In this document: piece after piece, positions 18,212 through 27,200 of the stretch
Numbering within the stretch: the stretch's first letter is position 1
Layout: each line of letters opens with the position of its first letter
DNA from: Achromobacter sp. RTa
Lineage (GTDB): Bacteria; Pseudomonadota; Gammaproteobacteria; Burkholderiales; Burkholderiaceae_B
NCBI RefSeq assembly: GCF_000757485.1
Contig: NZ_JPYO01000042.1
Coordinates: 844,697 to 908,696 of the forward strand
Direction of reading: 5' to 3'
DNA: 64,000 nucleotides
Made by a program: the position numbers and the translations under genes
The notes under the pieces: model-generated
Databases searched by the model: none
What the model was told of the DNA's origin: nothing
What the model saw: the letters and a program-made list of their open reading frames with translations, nothing else

Positions 18212-18495
18212 GGGCTTCGATTGTTTTGATCTCTTGAGACGCCGGGCGCGGCGAAGGCCGCGGTATGCGGGTCAACGATAGCGGTCCAGGCTCGTGTCAG
18301 ACACCCGGGAAGGTCCGTTTCAACAGGGCCGGCATCTCATACGGGTGTCAGACACTTATCTGGAGTGTCTGACGCCCGTACGAGACGATCTACGGCTGGC
18401 CGCAATGCCGCCGGGTGTCTGACACACTTATGACACGCCCTGCGCCCGCGCCGCCGGGCGGCCTACGAAGCCCGACCAGCAATACCCCCGCCCCC
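18212..18495. repeat. Convergent intergenic gap with two GTGTC(A/T)GACAC-bounded modules
   Basis: Four boxes form two modules. The first runs 18294-18355 (GTGTCAGACACCCGGGAA to ACGGGTGTCAGACAC). The second runs 18365-18425 (GTGTCTGACGCCCGTACG to CCGGGTGTCTGACAC) in the opposite internal orientation. They are 62 and 61 bp long and 9 bp apart. Internal ends are conserved: a CCCGGGA-type end and a CGTACGG-type end. The gap separates two convergent genes and shows no coding potential or U-tract terminator. Confidence 0.75.
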
Positions 18496-19326
18496 TTACC
18501 GCGAATACGCCGAAAACTTGGACTTCGAAATCGACGTGGCCGCCACCTGCACATGCGGCGCCAATTCGGCCTCCACCCTCGCGACCGTCCAGCGCGTCGT
18601 CGGCACCGCGATATTGATCGCCGCCACCGCCAGCCCGCGGTGATCGATCACCGGCGCCGCCACCGAAATATCTCCCAGCACCGTTTCGTTCACGATGATC
18701 GCGTAGCCCTTCTCGGCCACGCGCCGCACACGCTCCAGCAGCTTGTCCGGGTTGATTTCGGTATAGGGCGTGATCGCTTCCAGGCGCGTCTGCGCCAGGA
18801 TCTCGCGCCGCTGCTCGTCGGACAGGCGCGACAGGATCGCCGTGCCCGAGGCCGTGAAATAGGCCGGCAGCCGGCTGCCCACCGCGATGTCCACGTTGAC
18901 CAGGTGATGGCCGGGAAAGCGCGCCACGAACACGATCTCGTGGCCGTCCAGTTCCTGCAGGTTGGTGGTTTCGCCCAGCGTGCGGCTGATGTCCAGCAGG
19001 TACGGCGACGCCTTGTCGATGAGTTCGTTGGCGCGCACGTAGTTGTACGAGAACTGCAGCACCTTCGGCGTCAGCCCGTAATTGCGGGTATCGGGAATGC
19101 GGCGCAGGTAGCCCAGCGTTTCCAGCGTGTAGACCAGGCGCTGCGTGGCGCTGCGGTCCAGGCCCGAGGCGCGGGCGATGTCGGCCAGGGTCATGTGACG
19201 CTTGGGGCCGTCGAACGCATGCAGGACCTGGAAGGCCTTTTCAGTGGAGCCTACGAAGAGCGAAGACCGGGTCTCGGTCGTCGTCGCTTGCGTCTTTTCC
19301 GTGTCGGCTTGGGGTGGATTGCGCAC
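18496..19326 (-). CDS. IclR-family transcriptional regulator
   Basis: 276 residues. The N-terminal winged helix reads STEKAFQVLHAFDGPKRHMTLADIARASGLDRSATQRLVYTLETLGYL, the standard IclR form. The C-terminal IclR effector domain holds GSRLPAYFTASGTAILSRLS and GDISVAAPVIDHRGLAVAAINIAV. It is convergent with the importer and DapA operon, which makes it a candidate regulator of that catabolic locus (inference). An AT-rich dyad lies in its own upstream region. Confidence 0.92.
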   Translation of the reverse strand: MRNPPQADTEKTQATTTETRSSLFVGSTEKAFQVLHAFDGPKRHMTLADIARASGLDRSATQRLVYTLETLGYLRRIPDTRNYGLTPKVLQFSYNYVRANELIDKASPYLLDISRTLGETTNLQELDGHEIVFVARFPGHHLVNVDIAVGSRLPAYFTASGTAILSRLSDEQRREILAQTRLEAITPYTEINPDKLLERVRRVAEKGYAIIVNETVLGDISVAAPVIDHRGLAVAAINIAVPTTRWTVARVEAELAPHVQVAATSISKSKFSAYSR

Positions 19327-19417
19327 AGGAAACAGCCTATTCGAGTTCTAGGGATGCGGCGCAGGAAACTGGGCATGGCGGATTCCGGAGCGGCTCGGCC
19401 ATGCGCAGTGCGCTAAT

Positions 19418-19442
19418 ATTAATTGTAATTCAATTATTAATA
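19418..19442. promoter_or_regulatory. AT-rich dyad upstream of the IclR gene
   Basis: The core is AATTG-taatt-CAATT at 19421-19435, extended by ATTA-type flanks on both sides, in a block made almost only of A and T. It lies about 90 bp before the IclR start and could be the promoter and autoregulatory operator (inference). The same AATTCAAT string occurs in the divergent promoter near 11728-11734. Confidence 0.45.
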
Positions 19443-19464
19443 GCAGATTCCAATCGTTTTTTCC

Positions 19465-20241
19465 CTATCCGGCAGCGGCTTCCAGCGGCACGCCGGGCTG
19501 CGACGCGGACCGAGTGCCCGGCATCGGGTGGCAAGACTGCGGGTGGTAGGTATGGACGACCGACAGCTTCACGCGCTCGCTGCGGTTGCCCTGGGCCGCG
19601 TGCAGCGTGCGGCAATGGAAGAAGACGACGTCGCCCGCCTGCAGCTCCGGACAGACCGCGCGCGCGATCCACTCGGCGTTCCGGGGCTCGTCGTCGCGGA
19701 AGAATTTCTGTTCGTCGAACTGTTCGGGAGCATAAGCCGCGGCGTGCGAGCCGGGAATGAACGACAGCCCGCCGTTGGCGCGCGTTTCCGGCCCCAGCGC
19801 CAGCCAACAGGACACCAGATCGGTGTCGGAAAACGACCAGTAGCGGATGTCCTGGTGCCAGCCCGTCAGGCTGCCGTACGCGGGATGCTTGGTCATCACG
19901 CAATTGTGGTGCACCGTGGACAACACCGGGGTTTCGCCGAAGTAGCGCGCCAGCCACTGGGCGATACGCGGGCCGGTGGCCCATTGCGCGAACAGCGGAT
20001 CGCGGGCGTAGGCGTTGAGAAGGCGCCTGACGGTCAGCCCGCCCTCGGCGGCCCGGGATTCGGGCGCGCCCGGATAGCGCAGGTCGGCCTCGTATTCAAT
20101 GGGCGCCACCTGGCCGAGCAAATCGCGCTCGGCCGCGGCGCGCAGCGCCGCCACCTGCTCCGGGCTGGCGAACTGGCGCAGCACCACAAACCCCTGCTCG
20201 CGCAGTTCAGCTATCTGATCATCAAGCGGTAACCCGGACAT
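19465..20241 (-). CDS. Phytanoyl-CoA dioxygenase (PhyH) family protein
   Basis: 258 residues. The Fe(II)/2-oxoglutarate facial triad is visible as His129-x-Asp131 in WHQDIRYW and the distal His214 in LHAAQGN, with Arg220 positioned to bind 2-oxoglutarate. The family hydroxylates small molecules or acyl chains at the cost of 2-oxoglutarate and oxygen. I start it at 20241 because GAGG lies six bases upstream. It stands alone between the IclR gene and a membrane protein, so context gives no substrate. Confidence 0.88.
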   Translation of the reverse strand: MSGLPLDDQIAELREQGFVVLRQFASPEQVAALRAAAERDLLGQVAPIEYEADLRYPGAPESRAAEGGLTVRRLLNAYARDPLFAQWATGPRIAQWLARYFGETPVLSTVHHNCVMTKHPAYGSLTGWHQDIRYWSFSDTDLVSCWLALGPETRANGGLSFIPGSHAAAYAPEQFDEQKFFRDDEPRNAEWIARAVCPELQAGDVVFFHCRTLHAAQGNRSERVKLSVVHTYHPQSCHPMPGTRSASQPGVPLEAAAG

Positions 20242-20340
20242 CTCGATCCTCACACCCCGCGGCGTAAGCTGCAAAGCGTCTGCATGCGGCGCAGGCGCGC
20301 ACCGGCCAGGCGCCGGCATACGCGGGGATGGCTAGATTAC

Positions 20341-20375
20341 CAAAACCGCCGGCAGGCCCGGCGTCAGGCCGGCGG
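20341..20375 (-). terminator. Rho-independent terminator overlapping the end of the AI-2E family gene
   Basis: On the minus strand an 8-bp stem CCGCCGGC / GCCGGCGG (20368-20375 with 20346-20353) is followed by TTTTG. The 5' arm lies in the last codons and the stop codon is in the loop. Stem plus U-run support a terminator for the 20364-21452 gene. Confidence 0.65.
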
Positions 20376-21452
20376 AGGATTCACCCGGGCTGCGTCGCGT
20401 TCCTGGACTTCATGGTGCACCCATTCCCGCCACACCGCCACCAGCAGGGCCATCAGCACCGGGCCCACGAACAGGCCCACGATGCCCATGGTCTTCACGC
20501 CCCCGACCAGGCCGAAGAAGGTCGGCAGGAACGGCAGCTTGACGGGGCCGCCCACCAGCCGCGGGCGCAGGGTCTTGTCGACGATGAAGAGTTCGACGCT
20601 GCCCCAGACCATCAGGGCGATGCCCGCCACCAGGTGGCCCGAGCCGACCAGGTACAGCGACACCAGGGTGAACGACAGCGGCGCGCCGCCCGGAACCAGC
20701 GCCATGAAGCCGGTCACCACGCCCAGCAGCACCGGCGACGGCACGCCCGCCACCCAGTAGGCGATGCCCAGAACCACGCCTTCGCCCAGCGCGATCAGGC
20801 CCATCCCGGTGACGGTAGAGTTGATGGTGGCCGGCACCACGCGCGAAAAGCGCAGCCAGCGCGCGGGCAGGATGCGTTCGCCCAGCACGTCCAGCTGGGC
20901 CACCATGCGGGTCCCGTCCTTGTAGACGAAGAACAGCGTGATCAGCATGAACAGCACGGTCAGCAGCAGCTGGAACACGTTGCCCGTGGCGGCCAGCACC
21001 ATGCGGTAGATATTGCCCAGATGTTCGCCGCTGACGGCCTCGACCAGCGCGCCCAGCGCGTGGGGTTCCCCGATGTAGGACTCCCAGTACTGGGCCAGGC
21101 GCTCGCCCAGGACGGGCATCGAGGTAATCCAGGCGGGCACGTCCACGCCGTGGCGATTGGCCGCGATGGCCCAGGCGAAAAAAGCGCTGGCTTCCTTGAT
21201 GGCGTAGGACAGCGCCAGGGACATCGGCACGATCAGCACGACCACGACCACCAGCAACGCCAGCGAGGCGGCAAGCGTGGTGCGGCCGCCGCAGCGCGCG
21301 ACGAGGCGTTGGTACAGGGGCCAGCTTGCCAGGCCGATGATCAGCGCCGCCAGGGCGGGAACCAGGAAGCCGCTGAGGAAATACACCCCCGCCAACAGCA
21401 CGAGCAACAAAAGCCAACGGGCGATCAGGTAGGCGGGTAGTACAGGCTGCAT
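20364..21452 (-). CDS. AI-2E family (UPF0118) inner-membrane transporter
   Basis: 362 residues with about eight hydrophobic helices. It shows the family pattern: paired N-terminal helices, a large soluble segment (about 100-200), then the conserved membrane region (GVPSPVLLGVVTGFMALVPGGAPL and VGLFVGPVLMALLVAVWREW). The family includes YdiK- and TqsA-like proteins; some export autoinducer-2 and others act in ion homeostasis. It appears monocistronic, with its own terminator. Confidence 0.88.
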   Translation of the reverse strand: MQPVLPAYLIARWLLLLVLLAGVYFLSGFLVPALAALIIGLASWPLYQRLVARCGGRTTLAASLALLVVVVVLIVPMSLALSYAIKEASAFFAWAIAANRHGVDVPAWITSMPVLGERLAQYWESYIGEPHALGALVEAVSGEHLGNIYRMVLAATGNVFQLLLTVLFMLITLFFVYKDGTRMVAQLDVLGERILPARWLRFSRVVPATINSTVTGMGLIALGEGVVLGIAYWVAGVPSPVLLGVVTGFMALVPGGAPLSFTLVSLYLVGSGHLVAGIALMVWGSVELFIVDKTLRPRLVGGPVKLPFLPTFFGLVGGVKTMGIVGLFVGPVLMALLVAVWREWVHHEVQERDAARVNPPPA

Positions 21453-21603
21453 GGAGCGGATCGACAGTAAGTGCGTTGTAAGGCTTTGACTGTCGGACTA
21501 TACAGACGTTTCGCGCGATACGAGGGACACAAGGCCTGTATTTACTACGGAGTTTCCCGTGTTTCCCAAGGCGGCCGGCGTTCGCCCGCCGCCCCGTCCC
21601 CCC

Positions 21604-22671
21604 TTACAAAGCGTACTCGGCGGCCTCTTCGCGGGCGCTGCGGCGGCGTTGCGGCACGACGGGCAGCGCGGGGCTCTGCATGGTGGCCGCCACCGTGGCG
21701 GGCTGTGCGCCCTGGCTGCGCGCGTAGACGCCGCAGTGCGCCGCGGCCGGGTCGGTCTCGTCGCGGCCGCTGAGCAGCGGGCAGCCCGCGAACAGTTCGG
21801 CCACCCAATCCGTGAAGGCCCGCACTTTGGGCGACAGTTGCCGGCTCTGCGGGTACAGCACCGAAATCGCGGTAGGGCTGGGCTTCCATTGCGGCAACAC
21901 TTCGATCAGCTCGCCCGATTGCAGGTGCGGCAACGCCATGTAGCGGGGCACCTGGATCAGGCCGAAACCCTTGAGCCCGCAATCCAGGTAGGCGCCGGCC
22001 TCGTTCACGGCCACCGCGCCCCTCATGTCCACTTCCTGGTGCTTGCCGTCCACGTTGAAATCCCAGGCGCAATTGCGGCCGGTGCGGCTGGAGAAATAAT
22101 GCACGGCATGGTGGTCGCGCAGCGCCTCGATAGTCTGCGGCAAGCCCTGGCGCGCCACATAGGTGGGCGAAGCGCAGGTTACGGTCTGCAGGGTGCCGAT
22201 GCGGCGCGCGACCAGGCTGGAATCCTCCAGGTCGCCCGCGCGGATCACGCAGTCCACGGCCTCCTGCACCATGTCCACCGGGCGGTCGCCCAGGCCCAGC
22301 ACCAGTTCCACGTCGGGGTATTTGTCGTGGAAATCACACAATGCGGGAATCAGGATCAGCCGCCCGATGCTGGTGGGCACGTCGATGCGCAGCCGGCCCT
22401 TCAGGCGCAGCGCCGCCTCCTGGAAGCAGGCCTCGGTTTCCTCTACGTCGGCCAGGATGCGTACGCAATGCTGGTAATAGCCGGCGCCGTCGGGCGTGAG
22501 GCCGATGCGGCGCGTGGTGCGGTTGAGCAGGCGCACGCCCAGCAGGCGTTCGAGATTCTGGATGATGGTGGTGACGGTGGTGCGCGGAAGCGAGAGGCTG
22601 TCGGCCGCCCGGGTGAAGCTGTTGGCGTCCACGACGCGCACAAACACCTGCATAGCCTGAAAACGGTCCAT
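21604..22671 (-). CDS. LysR-family regulator divergent from the RND efflux operon
   Basis: 355 residues, longer than the usual 300 because of a C-terminal extension of about 50 residues rich in Ala, Pro and Arg (AGCPLLSGRDETDPAAAHC to the end). The N-terminus is a standard LysR helix-turn-helix (FVRVVDANSFTRAADSLSLPRTTVTTIIQNLERLLGVRLLNRTTR). I start it at 22671 (MDRFQAMQVF), the family-typical beginning; the frame is open 26 codons further. It is divergent from a MexEF-OprN-like operon and is the likely activator, as MexT is in Pseudomonas, though in Pseudomonas the regulator points toward the operon. Confidence 0.9.
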   Translation of the reverse strand: MDRFQAMQVFVRVVDANSFTRAADSLSLPRTTVTTIIQNLERLLGVRLLNRTTRRIGLTPDGAGYYQHCVRILADVEETEACFQEAALRLKGRLRIDVPTSIGRLILIPALCDFHDKYPDVELVLGLGDRPVDMVQEAVDCVIRAGDLEDSSLVARRIGTLQTVTCASPTYVARQGLPQTIEALRDHHAVHYFSSRTGRNCAWDFNVDGKHQEVDMRGAVAVNEAGAYLDCGLKGFGLIQVPRYMALPHLQSGELIEVLPQWKPSPTAISVLYPQSRQLSPKVRAFTDWVAELFAGCPLLSGRDETDPAAAHCGVYARSQGAQPATVAATMQSPALPVVPQRRRSAREEAAEYAL

Positions 22672-23053
22672 GGCGACGGTGTCCTTGAGACAAATAAGTC
22701 GGGGTGGAAGGAGCATAACCCGATTTCGGCGCAGATTAGTCGTTTTCACCGACTAGTGTTGCCGGAATGTACGGGTTTATCCGCCCCCGTAAAACACTCA
22801 GAATTCAAACCATCTTGAAGTGCCCTTGCCGCCCGGCGACCCCAAAGGGCATGTCAATCCTCAGATTCCGGCCACCGCGAAGACCCGCCCCGCCAAGGCG
22901 GCTTTGCCTGGAATAGGCGACCGCGCCACATGCTGCATCGCAGCATCCCAACCGGAATCTGAGGACTGGCATCCCCGGATCGCCGTTGCCGCCACCCGCC
23001 CCCGGCTCCCGGGCAAGCGCGCTTCCGTCCCGACATCATCTCAAGGAAACATC
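22672..23053. promoter_or_regulatory. Divergent 382-bp gap with long inverted repeat upstream of the efflux operon
   Basis: The left third (about 22700-22800), next to the LysR start, is relatively AT-rich and probably holds the promoters and LysR sites. The rest contains a long inverted repeat annotated separately. The last bases hold AAGGAAACATC before the membrane fusion protein ATG. The frame of that gene is open through much of the gap, but the upstream part lacks any export signal and reads through the inverted repeat, so I treat it as non-coding. Confidence 0.55.
22847..22976. repeat. 130-bp inverted-repeat element
   Basis: The outer arms are 22847-22871 and 22952-22976, which match at 22 of 25 positions when one is reverse-complemented. 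The inner 13 bp of each arm (CCTCAGATTCCGG and CCGGAATCTGAGG) match perfectly. The 80-bp interior holds further hairpins: CCGCC-AA-GGCGG near 22890-22901 and ATGCTGC-atc-GCAGCAT at 22930-22946. No open frame of interest is inside. It could be a MITE-like insertion or a structured 5' leader. Confidence 0.7.
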
Positions 23054-24253
23054 ATGGTTTCGCGTCATCGTATTGCTGTGCTTGCCGTTTTCGCAGCCGT
23101 CATCGCGGCCGGCGGCGGTTATGCCCTTTTCCGCGCCCCCGCCGGCGCCAACGCTGCCCAGGCGCAAAGCGCCCCTGCGGCGGCGTCGGTCGAGGTGGCC
23201 GAGGTCCTGAACAAGACCATCGTGGACTGGCAGCGCTATTCCGGCCGCCTGGAAGCCATCGACCGCGTCGACATCCGCCCGCTGGTATCCGGCACCCTGA
23301 CCGCCGTGCACTTCCAGGACGGCAGCATCGTCAAGAAAGGCGACGTACTCTTCACCATCGATCCGCGCCCCTACGCGGCCGAGGTGGACCGGGCCGCCGC
23401 CGCCCTGACCGCCGCCAAGGCGCGGGCTTCCTATACCGCCAGCGAACTGGCGCGCGGCCAGCGGCTGCTGGCCGACAACGCCATCGCCCGCCGCGACTTC
23501 GAGGAAAAGCAGAATGCGGCCCGCGAGGCCGCCGCCAATCTGCAGGGCGCGCAGGCGGCGCTGGACTACGCCAAGCTGAACCTGGGCTACACGCGCATCG
23601 AAGCGCCGGTTGCCGGCCGCGTATCGCGCGCCGAAGTCACGGTCGGCAACGTCGTGGCCGCCGGCGCCGCCTCGGTGCCGCTGACCACCCTGGTCTCGGT
23701 GTCCAAGATGTATGCCTCGTTCGACGTGGACGAGCAGACCTTCCTGCGCTACGTGAATCCGGCCCGCAACGGCCACAGCACGGCGGCCGTGCCGGTGGAA
23801 CTGGGCCTGGCGAACGAGGAAGGCTATTCCCGCAGCGGCGTCGTGCATTCGGTGGACAACCGCCTGGACGCCACCTCGGGCACCATCCGCGTGCGCGCCG
23901 AGTTCGACAACGCCGACGGCCAGCTCCTGCCGGGCCTGTACGCCCGCATCCGCCTGGGCGGCAGCGATCCGCGCGAGGCCGTGCTGATCGACGAGCGGGC
24001 CATCGGCACCGACCAGGACAAGCGCTACGTGCTGGTGCTGGACGACAAGAACCACGCCACCTACCGCCAGGTCAAGCTGGGCGCCAACCAGGACGGCCTG
24101 CGCGTCATCGACTCGGGCCTCGCCCCGGGCGAACGCATCGTCGTCAATGGCTTGCAGCGCATCCGCCCGGGCGACGCCGTGACTCCCACCGTCGTCCCCA
24201 TGATCGCGGCCCAGCGCAAGCCTGTCACGACCGCTTCGGCCGCCGCCAACTGA
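23054..24253 (+). CDS. mexE: RND efflux membrane fusion protein (MexE-like)
   Basis: 399 residues. An N-terminal signal sequence (RIAVLAVFAAVIAAGGGYALF) is followed by the HlyD/AcrA fold: a lipoyl half-motif (RPLVSGTLTAVHFQDGSIVKKGDVLFTIDPRPY), an alpha-hairpin (about 105-170) and the second lipoyl half (YTRIEAPVAGRVSRAEVTVGNVV). It links the inner-membrane pump to the outer-membrane channel in the periplasm. The start is supported by AAGGAAACATC before the ATG. No lipobox is seen. It is the first gene of a three-gene operon. Confidence 0.92.
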   Translation: MVSRHRIAVLAVFAAVIAAGGGYALFRAPAGANAAQAQSAPAAASVEVAEVLNKTIVDWQRYSGRLEAIDRVDIRPLVSGTLTAVHFQDGSIVKKGDVLFTIDPRPYAAEVDRAAAALTAAKARASYTASELARGQRLLADNAIARRDFEEKQNAAREAAANLQGAQAALDYAKLNLGYTRIEAPVAGRVSRAEVTVGNVVAAGAASVPLTTLVSVSKMYASFDVDEQTFLRYVNPARNGHSTAAVPVELGLANEEGYSRSGVVHSVDNRLDATSGTIRVRAEFDNADGQLLPGLYARIRLGGSDPREAVLIDERAIGTDQDKRYVLVLDDKNHATYRQVKLGANQDGLRVIDSGLAPGERIVVNGLQRIRPGDAVTPTVVPMIAAQRKPVTTASAAAN

Positions 24254-24290
24254 GCCGCCCCGAACCCTGCAAGGCGCAACGAGAACTTCC

Positions 24291-27200
24291 ATGAATATCT
24301 CGAAATTCTTCATCGACCGGCCGATCTTCGCCGGCGTGCTATCCGTGCTGGTGCTGCTGGCCGGCATCCTGGCCATGTTCCAGCTGCCCATCTCCGAATA
24401 CCCGGAAGTGGTGCCGCCGTCCGTGGTCGTGCGCGCGCAATACCCCGGCGCCAACCCCAAGGTCATCGCCGAGACCGTCGCCTCGCCACTGGAGGAATCC
24501 ATCAACGGCGTGGAAGACATGCTGTACATGCAGTCGCAGGCCAATAGCGACGGCAACCTGACCCTGACGGTGAACTTCAAGCTGGGCGTGGATCCCGACA
24601 AGGCGCAGCAGCTGGTGCAGAACCGCGTGTCGCAGGCGCTGCCGCGGCTGCCGCCGGACGTGCAGCGCCTGGGCGTCACCACGGCGAAGAGCTCGCCCAC
24701 GCTGACGCTGGTGGTGCACCTGATCTCGCCCAACGACCGTTACGACATCACCTATCTGCGCAACTACGCGATCCTGAACGTCAAGGACCGCCTGGCCCGC
24801 ATTACGGGCGTGGGCGAAGTGACGGTCTGGGGCTCGGGCAACTACTCGATGCGCGTCTGGCTGGATCCGCAGAAAGTGGCCCAGCGCGGCATGACGGCGG
24901 GCGAAGTGGTCGCCGCCATCCGCGAGCAGAACGTGCAAGTGGCCGCCGGCGTGATCGGCGCATCCCCCACGCTGGGCGACGTGCCGCTGCAGCTGAACGT
25001 GAACGCGCGCGGCCGCCTGCAGACCGAGGAGGAGTTCCGCGACATCATCCTGAAGACTTCGCCCGACGGCGCCGTAACGCACCTGTCGGACGTGGCCCGC
25101 GTCGAACTCGACGCGCAGGAATACGGCTTGCGCTCGCTGCTGGACAACAAGCAGGCGGTCGGCATGGGCATCATGCAGTCGCCGGGCGCCAACGCGCTCG
25201 ACGTCTCCACCAAGGTGCGCGCCGCCATGGCCGAGCTGGCCCAGGACTTCCCGCCGGGCGTGGAATACCGCATCGAATACGACCCCACGCAGTTCGTCAG
25301 CGCCAGTATCGAGGCCGTGGTGCACACGCTGCTGGAAGCGATCGCGCTGGTGGTGCTGGTGGTGATCCTGTTCCTGCAGACCTGGCGCGCCTCCATCATC
25401 CCGCTGCTGGCCGTGCCGGTCTCCATCGTCGGCACTTTCGCGCTGCTGCTGATCTTCGGCTACTCCATCAATGCGCTGTCGCTGTTCGGCATGGTGCTGG
25501 CGATCGGCATCGTGGTGGACGACGCCATCGTCGTGGTGGAAAACGTCGAGCGCAACATCGCCGCCGGGCTGAGTCCGCGCGACGCAACCTACCGCGCCAT
25601 GCGGGAAGTCAGCGGCCCCATCATCGCCATCGCGCTCACGCTGTGCGCGGTGTTCGTGCCGCTGGCCTTCATGACCGGCCTGACCGGGCAGTTCTACAAA
25701 CAGTTCGCCATGACCATCGCCATCTCGACGGTGATCTCGGCCTTCAACTCGCTGACGCTGTCGCCCGCGCTGTCGGCCATCCTGCTCAAGGGCCATCACG
25801 ACAAGCCCGACTGGCTGACCCGCGGCATGAATCGCGTGTTCGGCCGCTTCTTCGACTGGTTCAACCGCATGTTCGGCCGCGCGTCGGAATCCTACGGCAC
25901 GGGCGTGTCCGGCGTGATCCGCCGCAAGGCCGGCGCGATGGGCGTGTACGCCGTGCTGGTGGCCGCCACCATCGGCATCTCGTACATGGTGCCGGGCGGC
26001 TTCGTGCCGGCCCAGGACAAGCAGTACCTGATCGGCTTCACGCAGCTGCCCAACGGCGCCTCGCTGGACCGCACCGAAGCGGTGATCCGCCGCATGAGCG
26101 AAATCGCCTTGAAAGAACCCGGCGTGCAAAGCGCCATCGCCTTCCCGGGCCTGTCCATCAACGGCTTCACCAACAGCTCCAGCGCGGGCATCGTGTTCGT
26201 CACGCTCAAGCCCTTCGACGAGCGCAAGAGCGCCGCATTGTCGGGCGACGCCATCTCGGCCTCGCTGAACCAGAAGTTCGCGGCGATCCAGGATTCGTTC
26301 ATCGCCGTGTTCCCGCCCCCGCCCGTTATGGGCCTGGGCACGCTCGGCGGCTTCAAGTTCCAGATCGAGGACCGCGGGGCCGCCGGCTATGCCGAGCTGG
26401 ACCGCGCCAAGGCCGCCTTCCTGGCCAAGGCGCGCCAGACGCCCGAGCTCGGCCCGGCCTTCTCCAGCTACGAAATCAACGTGCCTCAGCTGGACGTGGA
26501 CCTGGACCGGGTGAAGGCCAAGCAGCTGGGCGTGCCGGTGACGGAAGTTTTCGACACGATGCAGATCTACCTGGGCTCGATGTACGTGAACGACTTCAAC
26601 CGCTTCGGCCGCGTCTTCCAGGTTCGCGCGCAAGCCGATGCGCCGTTCCGCGCGCACGCCGACGACATCCTGCAGCTCAAGACCCGCAACGCCGCCGGTG
26701 ACATGGTGCCGCTGTCGTCGCTGGTGACCGTCAAGCAGACCTTCGGGCCCGAAATGGTGGTGCGCTACAACGGCTACACCGCCGCCGACATCAACGGCGG
26801 CCCGGCGCCCGGCTATTCGTCCGACCAGGCCCAGGCCGCGGCCGAGCGGATCGCCGCCGAGACCCTGCCTCGCGGCATGAAGATGGAATGGACCGACCTG
26901 ACCTACCAGCAGATCCTGGCGGGCAACGCCGGCCTGTGGGTGTTCCCGATCAGCGTGCTGCTGGTGTTCCTGGTGCTGGCCGCGCTGTATGAAAGCCTGA
27001 CCCTGCCGCTGGCCGTGATCCTGATCGTGCCGATGAGCATCCTGGCCGCGTTGACGGGCGTCTACCTGACCGGCAACGACAACAACATCTTCACCCAGAT
27101 CGGCCTGATGGTGCTGGTGGGGCTGTCGGCGAAGAACGCGATCCTGATCGTGGAGTTCGCCCGCGAGCTGGAGATGAACGGCCGCACGCCGCTGGAGGCC

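Noticed and set aside
22820..23053. N-terminal extension of the membrane fusion protein by 78 residues
   Set aside because: The extension would place a non-signal, structured-repeat sequence before the export signal; AAGGAAACATC and a normal signal peptide support the ATG at 23054.
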